Positions 1 to 15,800 of a stretch of DNA of 64,000 nt are shown piece by piece. The stretch comes from Aldrovandia affinis (lineage: Eukaryota > Chordata > Actinopteri > Notacanthiformes > Halosauridae): assembly GCA_029706075.1 (NCBI GenBank), contig JAINUG010000002.1, positions 272,001 to 336,000 on the forward strand. The letters are read 5' to 3'. Position 1 is the stretch's first letter. Each line of letters starts with the position of its first letter. The notes beneath the pieces were generated by a model that saw only the letters and a program-made list of their open reading frames with translations, had not been told where the DNA came from and made no database searches. The position numbers were made by a program, and so were the translations under genes.

Positions 1-177
1 CAGAGAGTGGCTCTTTCCACATTCACCCCTTTCCCTTCTGCTGCTCAAATAAGAAATGTGCCATCCGTGTCAGAATGTGATTTAACCCATTATACTCTCC
101 CAATCACAGGACATTGTGCCAAATCCTTTTATCATACTGAAAGCTGCTTCAAGAAGTAAAATCTGAACCTATTTATA

Positions 178-1068
178 CAGTGCCCTCCAAAATGACCTGC
201 ACCCTTGATGAAGAGCCATTGAGCAAATAATGCTTTGTATAAAATTAACAGTACGGGTATGATGAGCTATATTGTCATTTAAAAAAATTGGGAAAGTATA
301 TTGTTTTATACTAACACAATTTCTCAGAGAAAAAGATTTTATTCAAGTAATATATATTTTTATTCTTTTCCCCAAAAATATGTCACAATTATTCCCACCC
401 CTGTATGGTGCCCTTTGTGCACCCTTCCCTTACAAGGGTAACACTGCTGAGTCATTGTCTATAGCTTTTATGAGATTGGTGAACATATTGGGGGCATTAT
501 TTGACCATACAGAATCTTTCAAGATCCTTCAGATCTTTCAGTCCTTGCTTGCGTACAGCCCTCCTGAATTCAAACCACACATTTACCGATTGGGTTCAAC
601 TCTGGAGACACATGGCCATTGCAAAACAGTAATTCTGTGGTCAGTTAACCCCAGGACCAGTAGATGCAAAACAACCCCATAAATTCTAAGGTCCAGCACA
701 ATATTTCACTGTAGGCATGACTTTATTTTCAATCCGAGCGTCCTTCTTCTGACACCAAACCCACTGCTGGCGTGCATGGCCAAAAAGCTCAATTTTGATC
801 TCATCTGACTATAACACCCATTCCAATTGCAGTTCCAGTGCCATTTAGGAAATTCCAGATGCTTATTTTTGTTGATTACCCTTCTGGCAAACCTTCCATA
901 AAGCCTATTGGCATGGAGGTTGCATGTGATTTGTAGATCCCTGGCCCTTGGATTTTTATTTGCCTACAAAATTGTTTGAGCATACAAATATAGCTCATTA
1001 TCTGTACTGTTTATTTTACACAGCCGTCTTTGCTCACGAGTGTGAATAATTTTGGAGTGAAATGCATT
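178..1068 (-). mobile_element. Degraded Tc1/mariner element, family A
   Basis: The left end reads TA then CAGTGCCCTCCAAAA, the typical terminus of a fish Tc1-like element. The right end (about 1036-1068) keeps only the inner part of the matching inverted repeat (GAATAATTTTGGAG). Between them the minus strand carries transposase remnants. Near 575-620 a TGG CCA codon pair is followed, after a frame change, by codons for SPELNPI, matching the WPSQSPDLNPIE block of Tc1 transposases. The block around the second catalytic aspartate (QQDNDPKHT in relatives) is missing, so this copy has an internal deletion relative to the related copy at 2511-2975. It cannot encode a functional enzyme. The right boundary is approximate. 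Confidence 0.8.
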
Positions 1069-1974
1069 GAATGGGAATTGAACATTCTGGGAACATATGA
1101 ATCTATAATATCTGTGTTTTGTCAGCTGTAGCTGAACTGCTCACAGGCATATTTATTTAGGTGAACTCCAAGGTGTAAGCTTTCCGAACTATATGGTAAA
1201 TGGTAAACTGTTTGTTTTAGGCTAACTCTATGGTATAGACTGTTCTGTATTTCACTTGTGCGTGCACATGCACTCACACACACTCTCTCTATCTCTCTCA
1301 CACAATCACCCCTTTTTCCTCAGAACTAGAGCAGCCTGAAGTCTAAATTTGAATCCTTTAGATTGGACTGTTGGCTGATTTAAATCTCCTACAGCCACAG
1401 GCAACAGAAATTAAAAAGCTCTCAGTTCTGGTCTCAGATGGGGAATGTGAGGCCTAATTTTGCACGAACGCGTATCCTAAATTGATTAAGACTGCTCGTT
1501 CAGGCTAGTGAATCGCCGTCTTGTTCCCTTGTGTCAGACAGGGCCGTGACATCGCCGCCTTGGCGAGGTTATCGGCAGCGCGGTCAGGAACCCTCCCACA
1601 CCTTTTCCGGCGGCAGGCTTGAACCAGTCAGCCCTGCCGGCAGTGAGGCCCAGGCCCCCGTAAATGGGGTGACTTCAAAGGTCGTTTCCCACACACATCC
1701 TGATCCGTAATGCGTGCGGTCCTGTTTCCTCTGGAAACCAAGAGGGCAATGCTTGAAGGATGTGATTTATTCACACAGCTCGATGTTGTGAATATTATGC
1801 GTAGTTGAATTCTTGTGGTGTTTTGTATTATAATGCTTTTTATTGGAGGCCGAGTGCTGGTTTCTTGAGTGCTGGCCGAGTTGAGAAGATGAGGTTGTAG
1901 GGATCTTTGCCTCTTTCTCAAGACCCACACCTTGGGTTGATGTTGCCATGATGCCCTTTAGGTAACGGTGGGAG
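1069..1974. other. No gene seen; single-copy sequence
   Basis: I see no coding potential, splice-flanked exon or known repeat here. A short mixed CA/CT tract lies at about 1263-1313. The part from 1500 to 1720 is richer in CpG than its surroundings. Confidence 0.5.
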
Positions 1975-2190
1975 TCAGGTGTGTCTTACCAGTAACAGTG
2001 ATAGGCATGTCCAACATATAACAGTGAGGGACAGCAGTGTCCTGTACACGTATACCAATTGTGTCATCCAGGTCACAGTGAAAGACCGGTGTGTCATTCA
2101 GGTCACAGTGAAAGACAGGTATGGCATCCAGGTCACAGTGAAAGATGGGTATGTCATTCAGGTCACAGTGAAAGACAAGGTGTGTCAGTC
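1975..2190. repeat. 30-bp minisatellite
   Basis: Four good units with an exact 30-bp period run from 2061 to 2180, built on GTCATCCAGGTCACAGTGAA followed by AGAC-GGTRTG. More diverged units extend upstream to about 1975. Because 30 is a multiple of three the array stays open in one plus-strand frame, but nothing suggests that it is translated. Confidence 0.85.
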
Positions 2191-2510
2191 AACTCACATC
2201 TGACTGTATCCTGCAGGTGAGGAGTTATAGGTGACCAGAAAGCCTGTATAGGTGACCCGTTGAGAGATAAATGAAGGAGTGAAGAAGATCCATGACCTGG
2301 GAGCATGTTCTGCAGTTCTTCCTCTGTCTGGGTCGGAGTAGGCTAAACTGGGTTTGCCCTCTCCCCTGTTGCCACCTGCTGTTCTGTGCTGTAGAGTCCG
2401 CACACTCGTTTACAGCTCGCCTTCATTTGAGGAGTTGCCGCTCTGAGTTCATTTTTCTGCCTCATCTCTGGCATGCCCACCACATCTCCCTCCGCCACAA
2501 CATCTAACAT

Positions 2511-2975
2511 CCAATGTTGAATTCCGATTGGAAGCAGTAGTTCTGGTCAGATGAGACCAATATTTAGATTTTTGTCCATGCACACCAGCGGTGGGTTTGG
2601 CGTCAGAAGTACTTTTAGTTGAAGGGAGCTTCTACCTACATTGAAAGATGATGGTGGATTATTTATGTTTTACATCTACTGGTCCTAGGGCTGTTGTCAA
2701 GGTCAATAGAATTATAAACTCCAGCAAATATCACAACACTGTGGCAAAAAACAGGTTCTTTCTGCCAGGAAGCTGAAACTTGGCTGCACATCTTTCAGCA
2801 AGACAATGATCCAAAGCATACCTCAAAATCAACCAACAAAGATTTAACTGATTACAAAATCACTGTTTAGCAATGGCCATCTCAGTCTCTAGACTTGAAC
2901 CTGATTGAAAATGTGTGGTTTGAATTGAACAGGGCAGTCCACAAGTTTTCCAATAAACCTAAATTGGTTTTCTGG
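2511..2975 (+). mobile_element. Tc1/mariner transposase fragment, family A
   Basis: The plus strand encodes, with stops, the C-terminal half of a Tc1-type DDE transposase. QQDNDPKHTSKSTNKD appears near 2800-2845, then a stop, then QWPSQSLDLNPIENVW near 2870-2920. These are the blocks holding the second aspartate and the WPSQSPDLNPIE signature. Upstream sequence from about 2520 matches, in inverse orientation, the copy at 178-1068 (shared CATCTACTGGTCCT and CAAACCCACTGCTGG-type segments). Neither terminal inverted repeat is visible, so this is a fragment. Confidence 0.85.
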
Positions 2976-3117
2976 TCTCAGACAGCAGTGGCTTCATAGT
3001 AGATTTTTTATTGATTTGTAAAGATATAACTAAAGGAGCTTAGAGGCAAACATTAAACTTTGAAAACAGCACTGAGACTACTGCTGTAGAACAACAGCAT
3101 TGAGATTATTGCTCTTA

Positions 3118-3161
3118 ACACACACACACACACACACAGACACACACACACACACAATCTA

Positions 3162-3197
<36 letters not shown>
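3118..3197. repeat. (CA)n microsatellite
   Basis: About 80 bp of CA repeats, broken by GA at 3139 and by a short ATCTACGCG interruption near 3157-3165. Confidence 0.95.
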
Positions 3198-3200
<3 letters not shown>

Positions 3201-3988
3201 CAAGCCTTCATGCCAGATCTGGATCTCAAAGCCTGCCCTCATTGGCTAACACCAGGTAACAGGACTTCCTGCCAGATCGTGCCCCCCAGGGCTCCTTTCT
3301 TGTTCTCGACCTCCCGTGGGGAGCCGTGTGCCACTGATCTGGCCTCTGCTCGTAAAATCCATTATTTAGTGCACTCCGTGGGATCTCCGCGGACCTCAGC
3401 TAAAGATTTATCCCTCTCAGCATTTCCAGAAACTTGTGGTGTGAGACATGCCCCCTCGTCTCCCCATCTCCTCTCTGGTTTTATGTGATGCGCCATGCAG
3501 GTTTTCACCCCCACCCCCCAGTTGGGCATGCCTGCGCCGCTGGCGAAGGGAGCGGGGGCACTCTGGCCCCCAGAGAACCCCCCGTGTTCTCCGAGCGCGT
3601 CGTTAGGCCCGTGCTACTCTTTCACATAAAGGGAGAGATCAAAGCGACAGAGCTGACACTGCTCTCTCTCTCAGGGCCGGGGAGAGGAGGCTCTCGCTCG
3701 AGTAAACACGGCAGACTGGAACAGCCTTGTTATTCTATTGTGAGACATCAGATGAGTGTTAATATTTGATCACTTTTTTCGAGCGCAAGGGTTTTTTTGC
3801 GGTATTTGATGAGAACGACTCAATTAACGCATTGTTCACATTGGCAGAGTGAAGGCCATTATTTAACTGCAGTCTCTTGATCTGAATGGAAGTGAGCAAA
3901 GTACTTTTATCTTTTATAGTGTAATGACAGTAAATGTATTGCCAACAAATGGGGATGATGATGGCCCGCCCTCCAAATGCATATTTGT
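3198..3988. other. No gene seen
   Basis: GC-rich single-copy sequence (3200-3730) passing into AT-rich sequence. The open frames here have no recognisable domain and no paired splice sites. Confidence 0.45.
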
Positions 3989-4088
3989 TTGAGCCATTCC
4001 AGGTTTTATGAGATGCAGGTGAGCACCCTGGGTGGAAGCCACCTGCTGGTGCACTAACCTGCTTCTAGAAATACCTGGAATAGCTCAA
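3989..4088. repeat. 100-bp fold-back (MITE-like inverted repeat)
   Basis: The 32-bp arms at 3989-4020 and 4057-4088 are inverted copies with a handful of mismatches. The shared part is TTGAGCYATTCCAGGT. The centre contains a smaller complementary pair (GCACC and GGTGC). The structure resembles the ends of a small non-autonomous DNA element or a fold-back, but I cannot assign a family or a target-site duplication. Confidence 0.6.
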
Positions 4089-4715
4089 ATTGCTATACAT
4101 AACTAGTTCTGTTTACTTCCCCGAATTAAGGATATATGAACTGAATTGAGATCTCCCAGGGCAATAGTCACTCTTTTCTGTGTAAAGTGTCAAATTAGAG
4201 TGATGCATACAAGTATGAAGAAATCTACAGTGCAGCACATTGAGGTACACTTGTCTTGTTTTCTTCTTTCCTGACTCCATGAAAATGTTTGTAAGTTTGT
4301 TCCATGTGTGTAAGAGGTCACCGTGGTGATGGCGGGTTTGGCAGGGGACCTGGGGACCCCTCGCTCCCTCAGATCTCTCATTCTCTCCCTGCGGCGTTTC
4401 TCCCTTGCCCTGTGAGCGCTGCCATGGCAGTCAGCCATACGCTCCGGACGAAAGAGAACAGCTCATTAGAAATCTCTGGGTTGTTTTGGGGGCCGTTTTT
4501 TTCCTGAAGTTTGCCTGAAGGTTTTTAACGGTGGTGCAGGATTCTTTCCTGGTCAGTTTGCAGCTTTGGACAACTCTTCTGCACTTCTGCACTCTGGGGT
4601 GATAATCTGTGTTCAGTGAGAGAGACATAGGGGTGTAGTCAGTAGGGCTGTCCCCGACTAAAACAAATCTTGGTCTACCAACAGTCATACGTTTTTTCAG
4701 ATTGGTCGAAACTTT

Positions 4716-4757
4716 AATATATATATATATGTATGTATGTATGTATGTATATATATG
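4716..4757. repeat. (TA)n/(TATG)n microsatellite
   Basis: An AT dinucleotide run passes into TATG tetranucleotides and back to AT. It lies inside the left part of the hAT element. Confidence 0.9.
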
Positions 4758-5397
4758 ACACACCCTATTTGTTTTAATAAATACAACTATATGCACACTG
4801 CACATGTCTCATGTTTTATAACTTTCTTAAGTGAATGACACAAATGAGTAACAATATGCTAATGACTTTATGGAGCCGGAGTTCAAGATTACCTGAAAGA
4901 AAAAGAAAAAGAAAACTCAGTTCCAAGCCTCCTCTCCATGCTGCCGTTGCAGATTCTGCCGTTGCGCTTGTGAAGTTGCGGTATGGCCACATAATAGGCT
5001 GATGCTTTTTTTACTACAACCATAACACATTCTAATGCGTAGGCTATGTTTTATTTAATTAACCAGGTTGGTCTCATTGGGATTTAAAATCTCTTTTGCA
5101 AAAAAATAGGCTAAAAAATGAATGATCACACATAGCCTAATGTCTTAAATTGTAGCCTAAAGTTGAACATAAAGTGGCTATAGCCTATCGAAAATAACTT
5201 TTCAGAGTTGGAGATCATCCAATGACCAAGAAGGATACAATATAGGCTACATGAAGAGCGGTGTTAGTTATAAATATATAAACCATACAATTAGCAAAAC
5301 ACATTTATTATAAAATGTCACTTTTATTAGTTTTGCAGAATTATTCACAACATTACTATTACCTTAACTGCCTAATATAATTTAAAGAGAACATATA

Positions 5398-7012
<1,615 letters not shown>

Positions 7013-7257
7013 TATAGGCCTAGCTATGTTAAGAGTGAAGGACTGCTGTCACTGCCATACCCGCAGCATCCAGAATGGATTATTCTACTGACAAGCGCAC
7101 CGAACTGTGGCGTGAATCTAGGTGTCTCATGCTGAGTGGAGAATTTTATTTATTTATTTTCACGTGACTGCTCAACCAAAACAAATCTCGGTCGACCAAC
7201 AGCCCATCGACCAAACAATCGACCAGTCGACTAAATGGGGTCAGCCCTAGTCGTCAG

Positions 7258-9866
<2,609 letters not shown>

Positions 9867-9950
9867 GTGGCCCCAATGGGAATCAAACCCACAACCTAAG
9901 CGCTGTCAACACCATGCACTCTACCTGCTGAGCCACACAGAACCACAAAC
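9867..9950 (-). mobile_element. tRNA-derived SINE head (same family as 17111)
   Basis: On the minus strand the sequence reads like a tRNA with box A TGGCTCAGCAGGTAGAG and box B GGGTTTGATTCCC, starting GTTCTGTG. The copy at 17111-17206 is clearly related. No clean acceptor stem can be folded, and the presence of two diverged copies favours a SINE or tRNA pseudogene over a working tRNA gene. Confidence 0.65.
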
Positions 9951-10176
9951 CGCAAACGAGCAGCGAATGACACTAATATCTGGCCCTCATCCCTGAGATG
10001 GTGCACACGCCCCATCTTCCTCTGTCGCTCCTCATCCACATTCTTCCCTTCCTGCTCACTACAGGCAATGCAGTGGCAGCTTTTCCCCGATTGGCTTAAA
10101 TCATAGGCACTGTGCGTGTTTTAAGCCACTTGCCCGTAGTAAAAGTCATCGGTTTCCTTCTTGTGTGCACATCTTC

Positions 10177-10561
10177 TTTTTCTTTTTTTCTTTTGTTTCT
10201 GTTTTAAAACCTGTTTTTCTCCCAATTTGGTAGCCAATTACACCCGCTATTTTCAAGTCAATCCCCCCCTCGTAATGTGAGCTCGCTGCCGTAGCCCTGT
10301 GACTGGTAGTAACGAGGGCAAAGTATTGTCTCCTCCGAGACGGCACCCGCCATACCGTAGACCGCAACCCGATACTGCAGAACCACTCCTGTGCGCAGCG
10401 AACGCCCTGTTGGCTTGCCTCCCCCTCCCTGGGGCAGACAGCCAATTGCCGCCCCCGGTGCCACTCCCGGCCAGAGCAGACTCTGGTGCGGCCGGTGGAA
10501 TCGAACCCCGGTTGCCATGGCCAGCGTCGGACGTTGAAACCTCTGGACCACACGGGAGGCC
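10177..10561 (-). mobile_element. tRNA-derived SINE, family C, with 17-bp target duplication
   Basis: The exact 17-mer CTTGTGTGCACATCTTC flanks the element at 10160-10176 and 10562-10578, a textbook target-primed insertion. On the minus strand it starts GGCCTCCCGTGTGGTCC, has a box-B-like GGTTCGATTCC, a GC-rich body and a 3' end AAATTGGGAGAAAAAC followed by A/G-rich sequence. Related copies occur at 40212-40630 and 63674-63862. The perfect duplication suggests a fairly young insertion. Several apparent reading frames on both strands here belong to the SINE and should be ignored. Confidence 0.9.
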
Positions 10562-10578
10562 CTTGTGTGCACATCTTC

Positions 10579-11939
10579 ACACAGAAAAGCAGTCTGTAGT
10601 CACACAGGGAAGCAGCCCCGACCCCCCACCGCCCTTCTCCAAAAACAAAACCAAAAAGAAACATTTTGGACCTTTTTTTCTTTCTTTTTTTTCTCCCTGT
10701 CAGTCGTCCAGGCTAATGTGCTAAAACAGTCTGTTCCACCTCATTGATCCCAATTTGTGACGGTCAGTTATAATCTCCTGAAGTCAGATTGTGTGTGGAG
10801 ATTGTAGACGGGGTGAACTCGTCCTGTTCCCTTCTGTAGAGGAGCGAAAGGGTTCACACGGGGCACTCCCTTCCTCGGTGAAAAGGCAGACGCCCACGTC
10901 TCGGATGTGGCTTAACTGATTGGACTCTTAATATAGCCGGACCTTTGTGGCAAAAGTTTAATTGCCCATGATATTACATCTCACGTTGTTAAAGGGAATA
11001 CACCGCTGAAAACCACTTTGCAGATTAATGGTTCTTAAATGTAACATATTGAGCATTTTAGCCATGCACCGAAGGCCTACTGAGTGCTATTTAAGAAGCT
11101 GGAAGAAGGGAAGTGCTGTTTTGTTTCTGACTCCTCTGCGTTTGCTCTGAGAGAGAGAGAGAGTGGAGGGTTTCCCCGTTCCTGTTCCTGCTGTCGACGA
11201 ACAGGTGTTACAAACCTGATTTAAGGGCTGGAGCAATGCATACTGGGAAGGGCTTCACTGAATATATGAATAACTGATGAAATAACTTCAGAGTCATTTA
11301 GAGAAAAAGAGTACTGTACACACACAGAAGAGGAATACATCTAGCTAGACGTGCATGCCCCTTATTCATAGAATGGGCTCGTAACAGCTTTCACATTACA
11401 AAAACACAAGCAAACTGTGACAAATTGTGATCTCTCTGTAGGAGACTGGTGTTAATATAACCTTATGCCTGAATAAGGGGACAGTGAGTGAGCAAATACA
11501 ACTGCAGGTTCCAAAGCACAATGTGGCAAGTACACAATTTAGCAGTACAGTACATCTTGCAGTAATTCTGATTATCTAGTAAAAATGTTTATATTGAGTA
11601 CCCATTTAAAGCAACCATTAGTGTTGGCATGTAACTACTGGCACGTCCGCATTAATATGTCATTAATATCGTAAATATAATTATCTTTTAATTATCATAG
11701 GGTGAATACAGCATCGCAGTGTCACAGATGAATAGCAAGTCTAAGTCAGATTCAACATTAACGATCTCTAGATTCAAGTTTTTTTCCCTTTAAAGTCTCT
11801 ACAGATCAGCATAAACAAGACATACAAAAGTGCATTCCAAAAACGAAACGCAAAGATGAAATTGTGGTTAGGTTTTAGAACCTGACGTTATATTCTGTCC
11901 CTGTGTCAGTTTGACCTTGGTGGAGTTGGTTTGTGAACT
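10579..11939. other. No gene seen
   Basis: Single-copy, moderately AT-rich sequence. A short (GA)n run lies near 11150. No exon or known repeat is supported. Confidence 0.45.
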
Positions 11940-12282
11940 CACTGGCAGCCAATTGGCTCATTGACTAAAAGGGGCGGAGCTAGAGCGGGGCCTCTCGCCG
12001 GGAAGTGGCGGGACGCTCCGCTGGGTTCGGCGACACCTCGGCCTTTGCCCGTCACCTCCGCAGTCGCCACGGTGACGGCTCTTCAGAAACCGTTACGCTT
12101 CAAACGGGGGAGATGAAATATGGGAGAGGAGCGCGCGAGGAGGAGTGGAGATGGAATCAGCCGCGGCGCTCCGGGCGATTTCTCATTTCCCTGCAGAGAT
12201 GACAATCGCTCTGTTGTCCTTCACGCTGGCAGCTGTGAGCTGGAGCGGAGCGCTGAGGGTCCGGCTCTCATTTCCTGAATAA
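11940..12282 (+). promoter_or_regulatory. CpG-rich, promoter-like segment (CCAAT and GC box)
   Basis: A CCAAT motif (AGCCAATTGG, about 11947) is followed by a GC box (GGGGCGGAG, about 11971) and then roughly 230 bp with many CpGs in otherwise CpG-poor surroundings. This spacing is what a TATA-less vertebrate promoter looks like. Downstream, an ATG at 12151 opens a 43-codon frame ending at 12282 whose inner part from a second methionine (MTIALLSFTLAAVSWSG) resembles a signal peptide. The frame is too short to call a gene. Promoter activity is inference. Confidence 0.35.
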
Positions 12283-14090
12283 AATAATCCGTCTGCTTAA
12301 AAAAAAAAAAAACACACCTTTTTTTTTGACAATCGCACCCCTGCGTTTGAAGTTTGCGCTCTGGTAATCACCTGAGTACAGAGCGTCCGTACTCAGTGAC
12401 TCCAGATCAGCCCCACCGGCCCTACGTTCTCCTCTCTCCACCTCGCAGTGTCGTAATCAATCCAAGCCGATCGCGGCACTTCCCCTCGATCAGGAGCATT
12501 GATCACTGATCCCTTTAGAAAGGGCCATGGGGCTCTGGGTACTATGCTTCGCACCGACTCCAAGATTCACACTCTCTCTGATATATATATTTTTCTTTCT
12601 TTTTCTCTTCATGCCGGAATTAATTGCTGCTGAAGAGAATGCACGGCTGTGAGCTCGGAGCAGTGTGAGCGCGAGGGCATGAGTGGGACGGTGGTAACGT
12701 TGGGACCGGCTCTTGAGTCAAAGGGACAATGCATTGCCTATTCCTGCACCAGAGGGAAGCTTCTTAATTAAATCACAAAGCATTTCCTTATTCCTGCCAT
12801 TAATGCTCTCAGCTACATTGCTTGTTTTTTTTTTTAGGGTTTTTTTGTGGAGTTGTACATGCTGAGGAAGAGGAACGAGAGGGCCAGCCTCCACTTTTAA
12901 TCAAATGCTCATGACTGTTGCAGTTTTAATTATGTCTGACCTAATGGTGCAGAGAGAGATGTACTTTTTGTGTTTTTTTCATTAGAGCGGGGAGCTTTTG
13001 TTCATTAATAATTGCAGTTATTGTTGAGTCGAAACTTTCAGAACTTTACTCGGGCGACGGTTTCAAAGTCGGCATCGATTGTACAGCACAGGCGCATTCC
13101 TTGCCTCGAGATGCAGAAAAGACAGGCAGGCAGGGGGTGAGGATTGTCACAGTTCTGTGGAACGTTGTAGCTGAAGATCAAAATGTAATGTGCTGATTAT
13201 AGGAGCTTGTGTGTGAGGTTTGACATTTTCACTGAAATGTATTGCGTGTGTGAGTTTGTTTCGCATGCACTGATATTGAGTGTGCGTGCGTCTTTATTCA
13301 CTTTCACTGAAATGGTGTGTGTGTATGATTCTCAGTGAAATGCAGTGTGTGTGCATGTGTGTTATCACTGCCATGTGTGTTGCCAGTATTGTTTGTGCTC
13401 CTTTCGATCCCATGGCGATCCCATGCTTTGATTGGCACGTGCAGTTGTGATTGACAGACATCGGTTTTCAGCGTTGGGGGGGGGTGGGGCGGTCTTTGGC
13501 CCGGGTCAGACCGCGTGGCTGGTATTGACAGGCCAGCCCAGTGAGCGATGCGCTGTGCAGTCTTCCGCGTTATCGACCCGCCTGATGTAGGTGGATGGGC
13601 CGGTAAAAAATGTGTTTTTCACTGGGCCGATATTTCAAGAAGAGGCTGCAATGATTAACTGTATCGAGCTGGGAGACACTCCATCGAAAAAGTACATATT
13701 ACAGAAAGCATCAATATATATCCTATTACAATACATCTCATGGTCTTAAACACGAAAGGGAGCATTAAAACAGCCCCCCCTTCCTGTGGAGAGAAGCTGG
13801 GGTAAAGTAGTATATCGTCAGTGCGGACAGGAAGGAATGGCAGTGAATTTAGATGACAATATTTCCCTATTCTATCTCGGACAGCCCTTCTTTATAAATG
13901 TCTCACCAACTTTGGTAAAAGATTGTTTTATTACAGAAGAAAATGGCTGTTGTGAAATTGCTTTGACCTCTTTCTTCTGTCAGAAGGTCGAGGAAACACA
14001 TTTTCCACTGTGTACAGATGTGCAGCTCATCACTCCGCACTACATGCTCAATTTATGACGACCTTCCCTCACTTAGGCCACGGCATTAAC
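12283..14090. other. No gene seen
   Basis: This stretch contains an A14 run at about 12299-12312, T-rich tracts and mixed GT-rich sequence at 13200-13380. The 90-codon frame at 13786-14058 has no recognisable domain and no splice context, so I do not call it. Confidence 0.4.
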
Positions 14091-14268
14091 ACGCACACAC
14101 ATATGACATACGCGGCACACTCTCACACGCATGCATGCACACACGCACGCATGCACACGGACACACTCTCGCACGCACCCGCACACTCTCACCTACGCAC
14201 ACACACTTACACACGCACACACTCTCACACACATACACTCTCAAGCACTGTTACACACACACGCACTG

Positions 14269-14318
<50 letters not shown>

Positions 14319-14352
14319 GCATGCACACGGACACACAGCAACAGCAACAGCA
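14091..14352. repeat. (CA)n-rich microsatellite with (CAGCAA)n end
   Basis: Imperfect CA repeats mixed with ACGC, TCTC and ATGC interruptions become pure near 14265-14314. The segment CACGCACGCATGCACACGGA occurs in closely similar form near both ends (about 14143 and 14314), which suggests slippage or a local duplication. The tract ends in AGCAAC repeats. Confidence 0.93.
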
Positions 14353-15682
14353 GTACTGACTGGCTGAGTCAGCATTGACACAAAGAACCACTGACTACCA
14401 GAGCCAGCACAGAACCGCTGAGGGTTTAATAAGCTAATTAGACAGAGGGCATAATAGGATGTCCAGCTTGTGGTGAATGCCATTATATCCTCAAAGACCA
14501 CAGTGGCTCCTATAAGGCATACTACGCTGGGGCAGTGAACTTTATTTGGTCAAGAGGGTAGAGTGCCCACTACAGACCTGTTTTTAATAAACGTCCTATT
14601 TGAATACTTGAGATTGACCTTTGACATTTAAGACTCTGCCCTCCATCCAAACAATCACATTTTATTTGGGGAAGTGTCTATTAATGAAGGCATAAATCAC
14701 TCATCGCTCCCAATACTCATACGGAGTTGCAGCGTGCACTTTTGGCAGTTAATTTGCCAAAAGTGACCTTGCGAAAATGTAACGAGCATTCCGCTGCAAT
14801 CAATTTGTGTAGGGTCTTAATGGGCTTGTCTCAAGGAATAACTGTGATCAATAGCATGGTTAGCATGAAGCAGATACTTGATTTTATTTTTTAGAAGCAA
14901 TTACAATGATATTCAGCATCATCAGTGATGGCAGTCGGTATTGTCATGGTTACTGTTGTCGTTCTCTGGCTGGTAGCAGTGAGGGGGTAAAGTTCTCTGT
15001 GGGAGAGGTTAAAGCAATGCTCTAATTGATGTTGTGGAAAACAGTTCCTTCTGACGAGGGGGGGGGGGGTAATTGAGGTGTTAACCTCATCTCAGCATCA
15101 AGGGGTTCTGTCACAACCCATAATCACACTCACCATATTCATCTCATCTTCTAATACAGCCTGTCATTTCTCCCTCTCTCTCCCTCCCTCCCTCTCTCTC
15201 ACTCATGGGCTCTTACTCCGGCTTGCTTTTTTCTGTCTCACTCTCCTTCATACTTTTTCTCTTTCTCTGTCAGTTTCAAAGTTAAATCTGCTTTGTCGGC
15301 ACGGGAAACACACTTGCAAATTGTGAAAGTAACACAATCAACCAGTGAAAAGGTCCGTCGGGCAACTGTAATGACAGCATCAATGACATTTATGACAATG
15401 GCAACAACAGCAACACATCTATTTTGGGAAAAGGTGATCCTTGGTTTTCAGTGCCGACTGCTCATTTGCTGGCCCTCAGCCAGTGGCTCGTTGCCATATC
15501 CTAGGTAGCCAATCGCGCTGTGTGTCCCTCCCCTGGGACTTTCCTCTGGCAGCCGGGACTTTTTATAACGGCCTCACGCCCCTGCTTTGTGTCTCTGACA
15601 GTGAAGGGCTACTCAGGTAGCGTGCGCAATAACCATGTTCGACGGCCCGATGAATATCAAGTTTCTCAAGATTTAGGGTGCG
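14353..15682. other. No gene seen
   Basis: Single-copy DNA with a G11 run at 15059-15069 and CT-rich stretches near 15170-15270. No supported exon. Confidence 0.4.
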
Positions 15683-15693
15683 TTTGAGAGATG

Positions 15694-15734
<41 letters not shown>

Positions 15735-15738
15735 AGAG

Positions 15739-15771
<33 letters not shown>

Positions 15772-15800
15772 CCTTCCTCGATCTCTCTCTTTCTCCCTCC
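15683..15800. repeat. (CT)n microsatellite with duplicated 48-bp module
   Basis: TTTGAGAGATGCTCTT occurs at 15683-15698 and again at 15731-15746, each followed by a CT run, so the whole 48-bp module has been duplicated. Confidence 0.9.

Noticed and set aside
10146..10724. Host proteins of 140-170 residues on both strands
   Set aside because: They fall on the SINE at 10177-10561, which is GC-rich and flanked by a target duplication.
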